NCBI RefSeq assembly: GCF_004339085.1
Contig: NZ_SMFX01000001.1
Span: 124,001 to 188,000, forward strand
Origin: Thiogranum longum
GTDB taxonomy: Bacteria > Pseudomonadota > Gammaproteobacteria > DSM-19610
Reading direction: 5' to 3'
Length of the DNA stretch: 64,000 bases
Shown: piece after piece, positions 8,121 through 18,163 of the stretch
Layout of the letters: the number at the start of each line of letters is the position of its first letter
Position numbering within the stretch: the first letter of the stretch is position 1
Program-made: the position numbers and the translations under genes
Notes under the pieces: generated by a model
What the model was told of the DNA's origin: nothing
The model's database searches: none
What the model saw: the letters and a program-made list of their open reading frames with translations, nothing else

Positions 8121-9386
8121 ATGATGACCATGCATACAAAAATGTTGCGAACCGGGACGCTGTGGATAATTTTTATGACATTGTCCATCGCAGGGTTGAC
8201 AGGTGCGGCACTGGCCGCAAGACAGGAACGGATAGAAGGTGTAATTATTCCGGATGCAGAAAGGGTTTATTCTGATGTTTCAACAGACATCCGTGCTACA
8301 AAGGATGGCGCCATCTGGAGTATACCGCTACCCGACAGACAGGCCTGGCAGATATTAAAGAGGTCGCTGCAACGTCTTGGTGTAGCGTTTACTGAAACAG
8401 AAGGCGAAGCGCTGCAATTGCTGACCGACTGGGTTGCCTGGGGTTACGATGCATCCACGAACACGGGTCACAGTAAAAGGCCGCATTTTGGATCCGCCGG
8501 CACCACTGAACTGCACAGGTTCCGCTTCATGCTCGCCAAAAATACTGCTGGCGAGCCTGCTGGAATACTTATTACTGATGCGGCTTATCAGAAAGAAGTC
8601 GATATTGCGCCAGACAGCGAGTACGCGTGGACTGAATGGCGTAAATTCGATCCACAGCCCGGAGCGGCCTACACGTTTGGGCGGCGTTTGCAGGGCGAGT
8701 ACCAGGCAGCCATGTCGCTTCAGCCTGTTTCCGTATTAGCGCCCGCTTTACCCCGGGAGCCAGCTACGACGTCGATTGAACCTGCTTCCGGACCTTCCGC
8801 TACCGTAACGCACGTCGTTGAACCGGCAATACACGAAGCCTCCAAAGTGGTAATACCGCCACCGGCGCTGCCGATGCCCGCAAAAGTGCTGCCTTCAAAC
8901 GCGCAGGCACAAATCAAAGTGCCTGTTGCTCCGGAATCGCGAAAGGTCGCTGCTGCCCCGACGACAGCCGGGCTACTGGTGAATATGCCGCCAGAAGCTA
9001 CCTGGGAGGCATTGTTACGTGCGCTGGAAGAACTGAAAATAGACATCGAGACGGTGGACAGAAACCAGTTGATGATTGTTACCCGGTGGATTGAGGCGAA
9101 CTATGATCCAAAGAACCAACAATTGATTTTCCGGTCCAACAGCAACAGTGGCTGGGCATTTAACTGGTTGGGTGGCGGTTCCCAGCGCCATCGTTTTCAG
9201 CTGGTACTGATTAGTTCAGACGCAGGTAAAAAGACGTTAATACGGGCGTATCACACCGGTTTTCAGGAGCAGGTAGACCAGACTCCCGATTCTTCGCAGA
9301 CGATACTTGCCTGGGAAGACCGCAAAACCAGTCCTGATATTGCCAGCGCTTTTTTACGGCGCCTGAGGATTGTCGACAATCGTTAA
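8121..9386 (+). CDS. Exported protein with two BamC-like domains
   Basis: The 421-residue protein starts at ATG 8121 (MMTMHTKMLRTGTLW) with a signal peptide ending near GAALA; there is no lipobox Cys. Two similar globular segments follow, at about 60-200 and 295-420, joined by a Pro/Ala-rich linker. Each begins with a helix of type (P)xxxAWxxLxxxLxxLxI and contains an aromatic and basic strand HRFxFxL (HRFRFML and HRFQLVLI). This two-domain layout resembles the helix-grip domains of BamC/NlpB, the BAM-complex lipoprotein, but identity is too weak to call it BamC. An upstream extension to 8001 overlaps the porin end and the terminator and is rejected. It may assist assembly of the neighbouring porin (inference). 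Confidence 0.6.
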   Translation: MMTMHTKMLRTGTLWIIFMTLSIAGLTGAALAARQERIEGVIIPDAERVYSDVSTDIRATKDGAIWSIPLPDRQAWQILKRSLQRLGVAFTETEGEALQLLTDWVAWGYDASTNTGHSKRPHFGSAGTTELHRFRFMLAKNTAGEPAGILITDAAYQKEVDIAPDSEYAWTEWRKFDPQPGAAYTFGRRLQGEYQAAMSLQPVSVLAPALPREPATTSIEPASGPSATVTHVVEPAIHEASKVVIPPPALPMPAKVLPSNAQAQIKVPVAPESRKVAAAPTTAGLLVNMPPEATWEALLRALEELKIDIETVDRNQLMIVTRWIEANYDPKNQQLIFRSNSNSGWAFNWLGGGSQRHRFQLVLISSDAGKKTLIRAYHTGFQEQVDQTPDSSQTILAWEDRKTSPDIASAFLRRLRIVDNR

Positions 9387-9412
9387 CACCGGATCACCGG
9401 TAAGGACTTCTC

Positions 9413-9754
9413 ATGACATCCGATTTGAAAACAGGATTAACAGCGAGCGCTGCAGCACGCACACTGTTGGCTGGTTCATTGATACTGGCCGGAAATTCAC
9501 TACAGGCGGCTGACAACCCGTTTGTATCTACCGATTTGTCGGCTGGCTACAGGCTGGCAGACGCCGATGCGGGGGACAAGGCCGGGGAGAGTAAAGCGAT
9601 GAAAGGCGAAGGCAAATGTGGCGGCAAGGCTGCGAGTGAGGCCGTTTGTGGTATTTACCAGATCGGTAGTTCACACAAGGATCCCGCCAAGGTAAAAGAT
9701 GGCAAATGCGGGGGACACAAGGTTGTCGAGGCGTTGTGCGGTGGAGCCAGATAG
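9413..9754 (+). CDS. HvfA/bufferin-like Cys-motif peptide precursor
   Basis: The 113-residue protein has a signal-like N-terminus (hydrophobic 17-32, ending LQAAD), then NPFVSTDLSAGYRLADAD, a stretch typical of HvfA/BufA-type precursors, and four Cys motifs: EGKCGG (66-71), EAVCG (76-80), DGKCGG (96-101) and EALCG (106-110). The two halves form a 30-residue repeat of pattern GKCGG-x5-EAxCG. In HvfA-type peptides, Cys in EGKCG motifs are post-translationally modified and bind copper. The enzymes expected for this (DUF692 HvfB and its partner HvfC) are not in this window. A ribosome binding site AAGGA precedes ATG 9413. The family call rests on motif pattern; modification is uncertain here. Confidence 0.72.
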   Translation: MTSDLKTGLTASAAARTLLAGSLILAGNSLQAADNPFVSTDLSAGYRLADADAGDKAGESKAMKGEGKCGGKAASEAVCGIYQIGSSHKDPAKVKDGKCGGHKVVEALCGGAR

Positions 9755-9786
9755 CGGATCAGAAAAATCACTTAAAGGAGCAGGAA

Positions 9787-10239
9787 ATGAAGCGCACAGT
9801 TTTTACAATCGTACTGACACTTTGTTTGGTTGCAGGTGCCACAGCCAGTGAAGGACTCATCCAGGTGAAGAGCCCCTATTCGGTCGAGCAGACCCTGGAC
9901 CGCTTTGAGCAGGCTGCAAGAGCCAAGGGTATGACGATCTTCACCCGTATCGACCATGCGGCGGGCGCTGCCAGTGTGGACAAGGATCTGCGGCCGACAG
10001 CGCTGTTGATATTTGGAAACCCCAAGGTGGGAACCTTGCTCATGCAGAGCAATCAGGCGGTTGCCATCGATTTGCCAATGAAAGCGCTGGCATGGAAAGA
10101 TGAAAGCGGACAGGTGTGGCTTGCCTATAACGACCCGGAGTATCTGGTAAAGCGCCACGTCATCAAAGACCGCGATGCTGTCGTGCAGAAAATCAACAAG
10201 GCACTACACGCTTTTTGCAAAGCGGCCACAAAGCCCTGA
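9787..10239 (+). CDS. DUF302 domain-containing exported protein
   Basis: The 150-residue protein begins with a signal peptide (MKRTVFTIVLTLCLVAGATA) and continues with a DUF302 domain. Its typical features are the N-terminal strand-helix (SPYSVEQTLDRFEQAARAKGMTIFTRIDHAAGA), LLIFGNPKVGTLLMQ and IDLPMKALAWKDESGQVWLAYNDPEYL. The function of DUF302 is unknown; members are often exported and sit beside metal or sulfur genes. A strong ribosome binding site (AAAGGAG, 9774-9780) precedes the ATG. It lies 32 bases after the HvfA-like gene, consistent with one transcript. Confidence 0.88.
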   Translation: MKRTVFTIVLTLCLVAGATASEGLIQVKSPYSVEQTLDRFEQAARAKGMTIFTRIDHAAGAASVDKDLRPTALLIFGNPKVGTLLMQSNQAVAIDLPMKALAWKDESGQVWLAYNDPEYLVKRHVIKDRDAVVQKINKALHAFCKAATKP

Positions 10240-10283
10240 CAGCAGCCAGCGCGTGCCAGCGGTTTTAACCGGGATAAGACGGT

Positions 10284-11339
10284 ATGCGCATTATTAACAG
10301 CGTACTCGGCGATGCGCGCGGCGGGCGCTGGCAGGTGGTTTGTGACTACAGCAGGTTGCTGCGCAAGCAGGGTCATGATGTGGTGATGGTGCTGAACGAC
10401 AAGCTGCCCGAGGACTTGCCAGGGCTGCCGGCAGACACCGAGATACTGCGTATTCGCAATCACGGTCACTATGACTGGCTGGCGGCGTGGCGCTTGTCCA
10501 GACGGCTGGCAGGTTGTCAGCCGGCACTGGCTATTGCGCATTGCAGTCGTTCGGTTGCCCTGCTGAAGCGCGTGTTGGGCGGTGTGGCCCCGGTCATCGC
10601 GGTCACGCACAGTACAAAAGTCAGGCGTCTGCTCGGCGCGGATGCCGTCATCGCACTGAGCGATGCATTGCGGGAGAAGATCCGGGCTGACCCTTCAGGC
10701 CAGCAGATGCCAGTCTACGTCGTACCCAACCAGATCGGAGACCTTCCAGAGGGTTGCCCACAAAGCCAACCGTTGCAGCAACCTCCCGTTATAGGTGCGT
10801 TGGGTCGATTTGACCGGGTAAAGGGATTCGATATCTTTATTGATGCGCTGGCGGTACTGGCTGAACAGGGCGTGGTATTTAGCGGACGACTGGCGGGTGC
10901 GGGTGAAGAGGAGGCGCAGTTACGAGAACAGATTCGCCTGTCGGGCCTGGCTGGCCGGATTGATCTCAAGGGCTGGATTGCTGCTGAAAAGGTGAACCGG
11001 TTTTTGGCCGGGCTCGACCTGCTGTGTATCCCGGCACGCTCGGATGCCTTTGGGCTTACCCCCCTGCAGGGGGCGGCCGCCGGGGTTCCGATGGTGCTGT
11101 CAGATGTCAGCGGTCATCGCGCCATATTTGCCGAAGACCGCGAGGCGCTGTTTTTCAAGACGGAGGACGCCACAGCACTGGCCAGCAGAATACGGCAGTT
11201 TCTGAGCGATTCCGGATTGCGCGAAGCGCTATCCGCGGCGGCCTTTGACCGGGCCGAGCGTTGTTATAGCGAGTCAGCCGTTATACAGGGACTGCGGGAG
11301 GTCATCACTAACACTTTGTTATTAAATAATAAAGAATGA
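10284..11339 (+). CDS. Glycosyltransferase family 4 (GT-B fold)
   Basis: The 351-residue protein has the two Rossmann-like halves of GT-B enzymes: an N-terminal acceptor domain (GDARGGRWQVVCDYSRLLRKQGHDVVMVLND) and a C-terminal nucleotide-sugar domain (IGALGRFDRVKGFDIFIDAL, RIDLKGWI). The usual EX7E pair is changed: the segment reads DAFGLTPLQGAAAGVPMVLSD, so both Glu positions are replaced (Asp and Gln). The protein therefore resembles lipopolysaccharide-type transferases, but its donor and acceptor are unknown. It follows the DUF302 gene by 44 bases and ends at an AT-rich spacer before mnmG. Confidence 0.85.
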   Translation: MRIINSVLGDARGGRWQVVCDYSRLLRKQGHDVVMVLNDKLPEDLPGLPADTEILRIRNHGHYDWLAAWRLSRRLAGCQPALAIAHCSRSVALLKRVLGGVAPVIAVTHSTKVRRLLGADAVIALSDALREKIRADPSGQQMPVYVVPNQIGDLPEGCPQSQPLQQPPVIGALGRFDRVKGFDIFIDALAVLAEQGVVFSGRLAGAGEEEAQLREQIRLSGLAGRIDLKGWIAAEKVNRFLAGLDLLCIPARSDAFGLTPLQGAAAGVPMVLSDVSGHRAIFAEDREALFFKTEDATALASRIRQFLSDSGLREALSAAAFDRAERCYSESAVIQGLREVITNTLLLNNKE

Positions 11340-11481
11340 TCATCTAAATATATAGAAGACTCTATATATAATGATTTAACCATATATATTGGGCTGACCT
11401 ACATATCCGGCCGGCTGCCGCCCGGGGACGCCGGTTTCTGATCTGCGGTACAATCCGCTACCTTTTACACAGTTTGCAGCA
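11340..11481. other. AT-rich spacer upstream of mnmG with perfect inverted repeat
   Basis: Bases 11340-11390 are strongly AT-rich and include a perfect 9-bp inverted repeat (ATATATAGA at 11348-11356, loop AGAC, TCTATATAT at 11361-11369). The rest of the spacer is GC-rich. A one-mismatch DnaA box TTTTACACA lies at 11463-11471, just before the mnmG start. In E. coli oriC lies directly upstream of mnmG, so this could be an unwinding element, but no cluster of DnaA boxes is seen. It may equally be only the mnmG promoter region. Confidence 0.45.
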
Positions 11482-13368
11482 ATGATGAATGAACAACATT
11501 ACCAGGTGATTGTGGTCGGTGGTGGCCACGCCGGTACCGAGGCCGCATTGGCCGCGGCGCGTTCTGGTGCACGCACGTTGTTGCTGACGCACAATATTGA
11601 AACCCTGGGCCAGATGAGTTGTAACCCGGCAATCGGAGGTATCGGCAAGGGGCACCTGGTGAAGGAAATCGATGCGCTCGGTGGCGAAATGGGCCGGGCA
11701 GCCGACCGTGCCGGCATCCAGTTTCGACGCCTGAATGCCAGTAAAGGGCCGGCCGTGCGCGCCACCCGTTGCCAGGCCGACCGCCAGATATACCGACAGG
11801 CCATTCGGCATCGCCTGGAAAACCAGCCCAACCTGACGCTGTTTCAACAGGCTGTTGATGACCTTATAGTTGAGGGCGAGCGTGTAACCGGTGTGGTCAC
11901 GCAAATGGGTCTGAGATTCAGCGCCGACAGCGTGGTGTTGACCGTCGGGACCTTTCTTGGCGGGCGTATTCATATTGGCCTTTCAAATTACCAGGGTGGC
12001 CGTGCCGGTGATCCGCCGGCCAATGCGTTGGCGAAACGTTTGCGCGAGCGGCCTTTCCGTGTCGAGCGGCTGAAAACCGGTACCCCGCCGCGTATTGACG
12101 GACGCAGTATCGACTACAGCCAACTACAGGAGCAGCCTGGCGACGACCCGATACCGGCCTTTTCCTTTATGTCCGATGGCCGTGAGCACCCGCGCCAGAT
12201 CAGTTGCCACATTACCCATACCAGTGAGCGTGCCCACGATATCATTCGCGCCGGGCTGGATCGCTCACCCCTGTACTCGGGCATGATCGAGGGTACCGGG
12301 CCACGTTACTGCCCCTCTATCGAGGACAAGGTGGTGCGCTTCGCCGACAGGACGTCACACCAGATTTTCATCGAACCGGAAGGACTTGAGACACACGAGG
12401 TCTATCCCAACGGGATTTCGACCAGCCTGCCCTTCGATGTTCAGCAGGCCATGGTGCAGGCCATTCCCGGATTTGAAAAAGCACATATTACGCGGCCAGG
12501 TTACGCGATCGAGTATGATTTTTTTGATCCGCGTGATTTACGCGCGTCACTGGAAACCCGGTTTATCAAGGGCCTGTTTTTTGCCGGCCAGATCAATGGC
12601 ACTACCGGTTACGAGGAAGCCGCGGCCCAGGGTCTGATTGCCGGCTTAAATGCTGCCCGCCTTGCACGCGGCGAGGCGGCCTGGTCACCGCGCCGTGACG
12701 AAGCTTATATTGGTGTATTGATCGACGACCTGATCACGCGCGGCACGCTCGAGCCGTATCGTATGTTCACCAGTCGAGCCGAATATCGCCTGCTGCTGCG
12801 CGAAGACAATGCAGACCTGCGACTGACCGAAACGGGCTACCGGATGGGCCTGGTTGATGCGCCGCGCTACACTACCTTCAATGAAAAGCGCGAATCCATC
12901 GAGCGCGAGCAGCAGCGTCTGCACGAACTGTGGGTTCGCCCGGGTACAGAAAATGCGCAACAACTCGCCGAAACCGGTGGTGAAATACTGACCAGCGAAC
13001 AACGTATTGACGACCTTTTACGGCGACCGCAACTCGACTACGCCACACTCATGGAGCTTGAGGGTGTCGGGCCAGGTGAAACCGGCGCCATCGCGGAGCA
13101 GGTCGAAATCCAGGCAAAGTATCACGGTTACATCGAGCGTCAGCGTGATGAGATTGCGCGACAGCAACGTAACGAGCATAAAGCCCTTCCGGATAATTTT
13201 GATTACCGCAAGGTGCGTGGACTTTCATCCGAGGTGCGCGAGAAATTGCTTGCGGCACAACCCGAAACCCTCGGGCAGGCGGCGCGTATTCCCGGTGTAA
13301 CGCCGGCGGCGATTTCCCTGTTGCTGGTATATCTTAAAAAAACCGGACAGGCGCGCAAGTCAGCCTGA
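11482..13368 (+). CDS. mnmG: tRNA uridine-5-carboxymethylaminomethyl(34) synthesis enzyme MnmG
   Basis: The 628-residue FAD enzyme MnmG (GidA) works with MnmE in cmnm5 modification of U34 in tRNA. The dinucleotide-binding motif VVGGGHAG lies at residues 11-18; the family signatures [40 protein letters not shown] and [13 protein letters not shown] are intact, as is the C-terminal MnmE-binding region ([15 protein letters not shown]). Length is normal. The stop overlaps the rsmG start (TGATG), so the two are translationally coupled, as in most Gammaproteobacteria. Confidence 0.98.
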   Translation: MMNEQHYQVIVVGGGHAGTEAALAAARSGARTLLLTHNIETLGQMSCNPAIGGIGKGHLVKEIDALGGEMGRAADRAGIQFRRLNASKGPAVRATRCQADRQIYRQAIRHRLENQPNLTLFQQAVDDLIVEGERVTGVVTQMGLRFSADSVVLTVGTFLGGRIHIGLSNYQGGRAGDPPANALAKRLRERPFRVERLKTGTPPRIDGRSIDYSQLQEQPGDDPIPAFSFMSDGREHPRQISCHITHTSERAHDIIRAGLDRSPLYSGMIEGTGPRYCPSIEDKVVRFADRTSHQIFIEPEGLETHEVYPNGISTSLPFDVQQAMVQAIPGFEKAHITRPGYAIEYDFFDPRDLRASLETRFIKGLFFAGQINGTTGYEEAAAQGLIAGLNAARLARGEAAWSPRRDEAYIGVLIDDLITRGTLEPYRMFTSRAEYRLLLREDNADLRLTETGYRMGLVDAPRYTTFNEKRESIEREQQRLHELWVRPGTENAQQLAETGGEILTSEQRIDDLLRRPQLDYATLMELEGVGPGETGAIAEQVEIQAKYHGYIERQRDEIARQQRNEHKALPDNFDYRKVRGLSSEVREKLLAAQPETLGQAARIPGVTPAAISLLLVYLKKTGQARKSA

Positions 13369-14039
13369 TGACGGTGGCAGGCAATCCGGCCCGACTCGCG
13401 AATCCGGCCATCGAGGCAGAGATTGTGCAAGGGACAGAAAACTTGCCCGTCGAACTCGAGAGCCGGCAAGTCAACCAGCTGGCCACGCTGGTGGGTCTGT
13501 TGGCGAAGTGGAATCAGGTCTATAACCTCACGGCCGTGCGTGATCCGCAGGACATGGTGGCGCGGCACATCCTCGACAGTCTTGTGGTCACGCCATACCT
13601 GCGCGGCAGCAGTCTGCTGGATGTTGGTACAGGCGCAGGTTTGCCCGGTCTGCCACTGGCTGTAGCACGTCCGGAATTGCACGTCACGTTGCTGGATTCG
13701 AGTGATAAAAAGCTGCGTTTTATCCGCCAGGCCGTAGCGGAACTGAATCTTGAAAATGTAACTGTGGTTCATTCACGCATGCAGGCGTATCAGCCGGCGC
13801 AGGCTTTTGATATGGTGATCAGCCGTGCCGTGTCCAGCCTGGCGGAACTGTACCGGATGACGCGTCACCTGGTGCGTGACAATGGGCGTTTTCTGTTTAT
13901 GAAAGGCGCACGACCGAACGACGAGCTGGACAATTTTGAGCGAGCGGACCAACTACAGATTGAGCGCTTGCAAGTGCCCGGTCTGGATGCCGAGCGGCAC
14001 CTGTTGATACTCGATAACAGCCAGAGTCCGGTGGATTAA
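13368..14039 (+). CDS. rsmG: 16S rRNA (guanine(527)-N(7))-methyltransferase RsmG
   Basis: The 223-residue protein is the RsmG (GidB) class I SAM methyltransferase that modifies G527 in 16S rRNA. The core signatures are KWNQVYNLTAVRDP, ARHILDSL and the SAM-binding LLDVGTGAGLPGLPLAVARP, followed by LLDSSDKKLRFIRQ and the ISRAVSSL motif. ATG at 13368 overlaps the mnmG stop. The N-terminus is some 20 residues longer than usual, so a start further in is possible. The spacer to parA is 94 bases. Confidence 0.96.
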   Translation: MTVAGNPARLANPAIEAEIVQGTENLPVELESRQVNQLATLVGLLAKWNQVYNLTAVRDPQDMVARHILDSLVVTPYLRGSSLLDVGTGAGLPGLPLAVARPELHVTLLDSSDKKLRFIRQAVAELNLENVTVVHSRMQAYQPAQAFDMVISRAVSSLAELYRMTRHLVRDNGRFLFMKGARPNDELDNFERADQLQIERLQVPGLDAERHLLILDNSQSPVD

Positions 14040-14133
14040 CCGTGTCATTGCGGGCGTAATGACGCGATGTATTACCTGGTTACACAATATATCACTCGAA
14101 CAGAAGCTCATTAACGATATGGACAAGGACACT

Positions 14134-14961
14134 ATGGCTCGCATCATTGCCATTACCAACCAGAAAGGTGGCGTTGGCAAGACCACCACTTGCGTCAATC
14201 TGGCGGCATCGCTGGCCGCAACCAATCGCAAGGTATTGCTGATTGATTTCGATCCGCAGGGCAACGCTACCATGGGTAGCGGTGTGGACAAGCATGCGCT
14301 GGAACTGAGCAGTTATCATCTTCTGCTGGAAGACGTGCCGGTCGAACAGCTCATTGTCGACGCCGAGGCGGCGGGTTATCACCTGCTGCCAGGTAACAGC
14401 GACCTCACTGCAGCCGAGGTACAGTTGATGCAGGTTGAAGCCAGGGAAACACGTCTGCAACAACGCATTGCCCCGGTGCGCGACAAGTACGACTACGTCC
14501 TTATCGATTGCCCGCCTTCACTCAATATGCTCACCCTGAATGCACTTACGGCGGCCGATGCCGTATTTATTCCGATTCAGTGTGAGTACTATGCGCTGGA
14601 AGGTCTGAGCGCCCTGGTTGAAACCATCGAACAGATTCGTGAAGCCATAAACCCGGACCTGGAAATCGAGGGTTTGCTGCGCACCATGTACGATGCACGC
14701 AACAACCTGGCCAATGAGGTTTCCGAGCAACTGCTGGAGCACTTCGGCGACAAGGTCTACCGCACCATCATTCCGCGCAATGTACGCCTCGCCGAGGCGC
14801 CGAGCTTTGGCGCGCCTATCATTAAATATGATCGCACTTCACGGGGTGCGATCGCGTACCTGGCGCTGGCCGGCGAACTGCTGCGGCGCGAACATGAGCG
14901 CGAACAGCCAGAAACGGTCGAAAATGATGACGCCTGTTCCGATGCGAGCTCATCGCATTGA
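14134..14961 (+). CDS. parA: Chromosome partitioning ATPase ParA
   Basis: The 275-residue protein is a ParA/Soj Walker-type ATPase that drives segregation of ParB-parS complexes. The deviant Walker A motif KGGVGKTTT is at residues 11-19, followed by LLIDFDPQGNATMGSGVD, and DYVLIDCPPSL (Walker B) and QCEYYALEGLSAL are conserved. ATG 14134 is chosen because an AAGGA ribosome binding site sits 5 bases upstream and the homologous sequence starts at ARIIAITNQKGG; an in-frame ATG at 14119 and a longer extension to 14059 are less likely. parB follows after 131 bases. Confidence 0.97.
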   Translation: MARIIAITNQKGGVGKTTTCVNLAASLAATNRKVLLIDFDPQGNATMGSGVDKHALELSSYHLLLEDVPVEQLIVDAEAAGYHLLPGNSDLTAAEVQLMQVEARETRLQQRIAPVRDKYDYVLIDCPPSLNMLTLNALTAADAVFIPIQCEYYALEGLSALVETIEQIREAINPDLEIEGLLRTMYDARNNLANEVSEQLLEHFGDKVYRTIIPRNVRLAEAPSFGAPIIKYDRTSRGAIAYLALAGELLRREHEREQPETVENDDACSDASSSH

Positions 14962-15092
14962 TTCGGCCCCTGTCAGCGGGGCCCGTGGGCGGCCTGGTGG
15001 GCAGAACCCGGCCGGAGCACGGTTTTGGGCTAGTGCCCCCGCCCGTTTTCCGTTAGTGTTCGACTTTTCCATCAACACCCTGAAGTAATCGC

Positions 15093-16007
15093 ATGGCAGC
15101 AAAAAAACGAGGACTGGGACGCGGGCTTGATGCCCTGCTGGGGACACCATCGCGTGGCGCTACAGCGCCGGCGGCAAGCCCTGCGCCGGCCCGTTCACAA
15201 CCGACTGCTGTCACAGACAGTGAAACAGATACCTTACGCACTCTGGGCGTCGAGCTGTTACAGCGCGGCAAGTACCAGCCACGCGTGGATATGCACAGCG
15301 AAAGCCTGGAAGACCTGGCCGATTCCATTCGCCAGCAGGGTGTGGTTCAGCCCATCCTGGTGCGCGCCATTGGCAAAGGGCAATACGAGATTATCGCCGG
15401 TGAGCGTCGTTGGCGGGCCGCCCAGCTGGCCGGTTTGCAGGAAGTCCCGGTGGTCGTGCGTAAAATGGACGATCGGGCGGCCATTGCCGTGTCGCTCATC
15501 GAGAATATCCAGCGTGAAAATCTCAACCCCATGGAAGAGGCACGCGCGCTTCAGCGTCTGATTGACGAATTTGAAATGACCCACCAGCAGGCAGCCGTGG
15601 CTGTTGGCCGTTCACGCGCCGCAGTATCGAATTTGCTACGGCTGCTGGAGCTGGGCGAGGTCGCAACCGCCATGGTTGAGCGCGGCGAGCTGGAAATGGG
15701 GCATGCCCGTGCCCTGCTCGCGCTACCGCCTCGCGCCCAGGTGGATGCGGCGCACCAGGTGGTGGATCGGGGCCTGTCAGTACGCGCTACCGAGAAACTG
15801 GTCAAAAAGCTGCTGGCCACGGGGGACAAACCGCCTTCAGCCTCGCATGCACGTCGTGACCCTGACCTGGTCCGTCTGGAGCAGGATCTGTCAGACCGGG
15901 TTGGTGCGCCCGTTCAGGTGCAGCCCGGTGCGAAGGGCAAGGGTAAGCTGGTCATCAGTTACAGCAGTCTCGATGAGCTGGACGGTATACTCGAACATAT
16001 CCAATAG
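15093..16007 (+). CDS. parB: Chromosome partitioning protein ParB
   Basis: The 304-residue protein is the centromere-binding CTPase partner of ParA. It starts with the conserved [14 protein letters not shown], then a variable linker, the CTP-binding box ([45 protein letters not shown]), and the helix-turn-helix ([26 protein letters not shown]), with a C-terminal dimerisation segment ending [21 protein letters not shown] could not find a palindromic parS site (GTTTCACGTGAAAC type) in the window by eye. The gene precedes the atp operon promoter. Confidence 0.97.
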   Translation: MAAKKRGLGRGLDALLGTPSRGATAPAASPAPARSQPTAVTDSETDTLRTLGVELLQRGKYQPRVDMHSESLEDLADSIRQQGVVQPILVRAIGKGQYEIIAGERRWRAAQLAGLQEVPVVVRKMDDRAAIAVSLIENIQRENLNPMEEARALQRLIDEFEMTHQQAAVAVGRSRAAVSNLLRLLELGEVATAMVERGELEMGHARALLALPPRAQVDAAHQVVDRGLSVRATEKLVKKLLATGDKPPSASHARRDPDLVRLEQDLSDRVGAPVQVQPGAKGKGKLVISYSSLDELDGILEHIQ

Positions 16008-16043
16008 GGATTAAACGGATATCCACAACGGATATATAAATTG

Positions 16044-16073
16044 TTGACCCCACCTATCGACGATCCTTATAAT
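16044..16073 (+). promoter_or_regulatory. Sigma-70 promoter of the atp operon
   Basis: TTGACC (16044-16049), an 18-base spacer and a perfect TATAAT (16068-16073) lie 80 bases before atpI and downstream of the parB stop. It is the best-formed promoter in the window and points into atpIBEFHAGDC. Confidence 0.8.
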
Positions 16074-16152
16074 CGCGCCCGCCCCACATTGCCGAAACTG
16101 GCGATGGCGCGCCAGCCCCGCTAACCCGGGGCGAAGTCGAGCCGAGTACCGT

Positions 16153-16524
16153 TTGGAAAAGGGAATCCGCAGGCTGTTGTGCTACCAGCTGGTGCTGGTA
16201 TTGGCCGTATCGGTTGTATTTTTTGCCATATTTGATAGTTTGTCTGCCTTTTCAGTACTTTGCGGCGGCGGTATCGCGGCGGGAAATGCGCTCCTGGCAG
16301 CCCGTTGTGCACATCGCGACGCGCGCGCGCCGGAGCGCACGCCGCAACAGAGCCTGGCGGCTATCTATATATGTATGGTGCAGCGGTTTGTAATCATCGC
16401 TGTACTGTTCGCTCTGGTAATGGGCGGATTGAAGCTTGACCCACTGGCCGTGCTGGCAGGATTCATCGCCGGGCTGGGGGTCATGGTTATTTTTGGAACC
16501 CAACAGTTAACGCAGCAGAAGTAG
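16153..16524 (+). CDS. atpI: ATP synthase subunit I
   Basis: The 123-residue hydrophobic protein has four probable membrane helices (YQLVLVLAVSVVFFAIF, VLCGGGIAAGNALLAARC, FVIIAVLFALVMGGL, VLAGFIAGLGVMVIFG), the AtpI/DUF pattern, and sits first in the atp operon as in other Gammaproteobacteria. AtpI is thought to help assemble the c-ring. The start is TTG 16153, as no ATG occurs in frame before the first helix. atpB starts 6 bases after the stop. Confidence 0.9.
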   Translation: MEKGIRRLLCYQLVLVLAVSVVFFAIFDSLSAFSVLCGGGIAAGNALLAARCAHRDARAPERTPQQSLAAIYICMVQRFVIIAVLFALVMGGLKLDPLAVLAGFIAGLGVMVIFGTQQLTQQK

Positions 16525-17373
<849 letters not shown>

Positions 17374-17409
17374 TTTATTTTTACCCTTTATATTAACGAT
17401 TAAACGTAA

Positions 17410-17664
<255 letters not shown>

Positions 17665-17683
17665 CACCGCACGGGGTGCAAGC

Positions 17684-18154
17684 ATGAATTTCAACGCGAC
17701 ATTAATCGGGCAAAGCATCACCTTCCTGGTGTTTGTGTGGTTCTGCATGAAGTTTGTGTGGCCACCGATCATGGCGGCACTTACCGAGCGCAAGGGTAAG
17801 ATCGCTGAAGGTCTGGCAGCAGCCGACCGGGGCAAGCACGAGCAGGAACTGGCGCAGCAGAAGGCGTCCGAATTACTGCACGAAGCCAAGCAGCAGGCGG
17901 CCGAAGTGATTAACCGCGCAGACAAGCGTGCATCGGAGATCGTCGAAGAGGCGAAGGTCGATGCTGTCGAAGAAGGCGAACGTCTGAAAGCGGCTGCCAA
18001 GGCCGAGATCGAGCAGGAAGTGAACCGCGCCCGTGAAGCCCTGCGTGGCCAGGTTGTGGAAATCGCTACCGCAGGCGCAGGTCGTATTCTCAAGCGCGAG
18101 CTGGACGCCACGGCCAATGACGACCTGATCAAAGATCTGGTCGCCCGGATCTAG
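17684..18154 (+). CDS. atpF: F0F1 ATP synthase subunit b
   Basis: The 156-residue protein has one N-terminal membrane helix ([19 protein letters not shown]) followed by a long charged coiled coil, the peripheral stalk b subunit layout. The segment [20 protein letters not shown] is typical of the gammaproteobacterial protein. It ties the a subunit to the catalytic head through subunit delta. atpH follows after 9 bases. Confidence 0.97.
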   Translation: MNFNATLIGQSITFLVFVWFCMKFVWPPIMAALTERKGKIAEGLAAADRGKHEQELAQQKASELLHEAKQQAAEVINRADKRASEIVEEAKVDAVEEGERLKAAAKAEIEQEVNRAREALRGQVVEIATAGAGRILKRELDATANDDLIKDLVARI

Positions 18155-18163
18155 GACAGGGTC

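Noticed and set aside
8161-8169. TGTGGATAA, a reverse-strand perfect DnaA box
   Set aside because: It falls inside the signal-peptide coding part of the BamC-like gene, stands alone, and is not near an AT-rich unwinding region.
14965-14983. GGCCCC/GGGGCC hairpin after parA
   Set aside because: No T tract follows and parB is downstream on the same strand, so it is not a good terminator.
13368-16007. parS centromere site expected near parAB
   Set aside because: No GTTTCACGTGAAAC-type palindrome was seen by eye here or elsewhere in the window; a pattern search would settle this.
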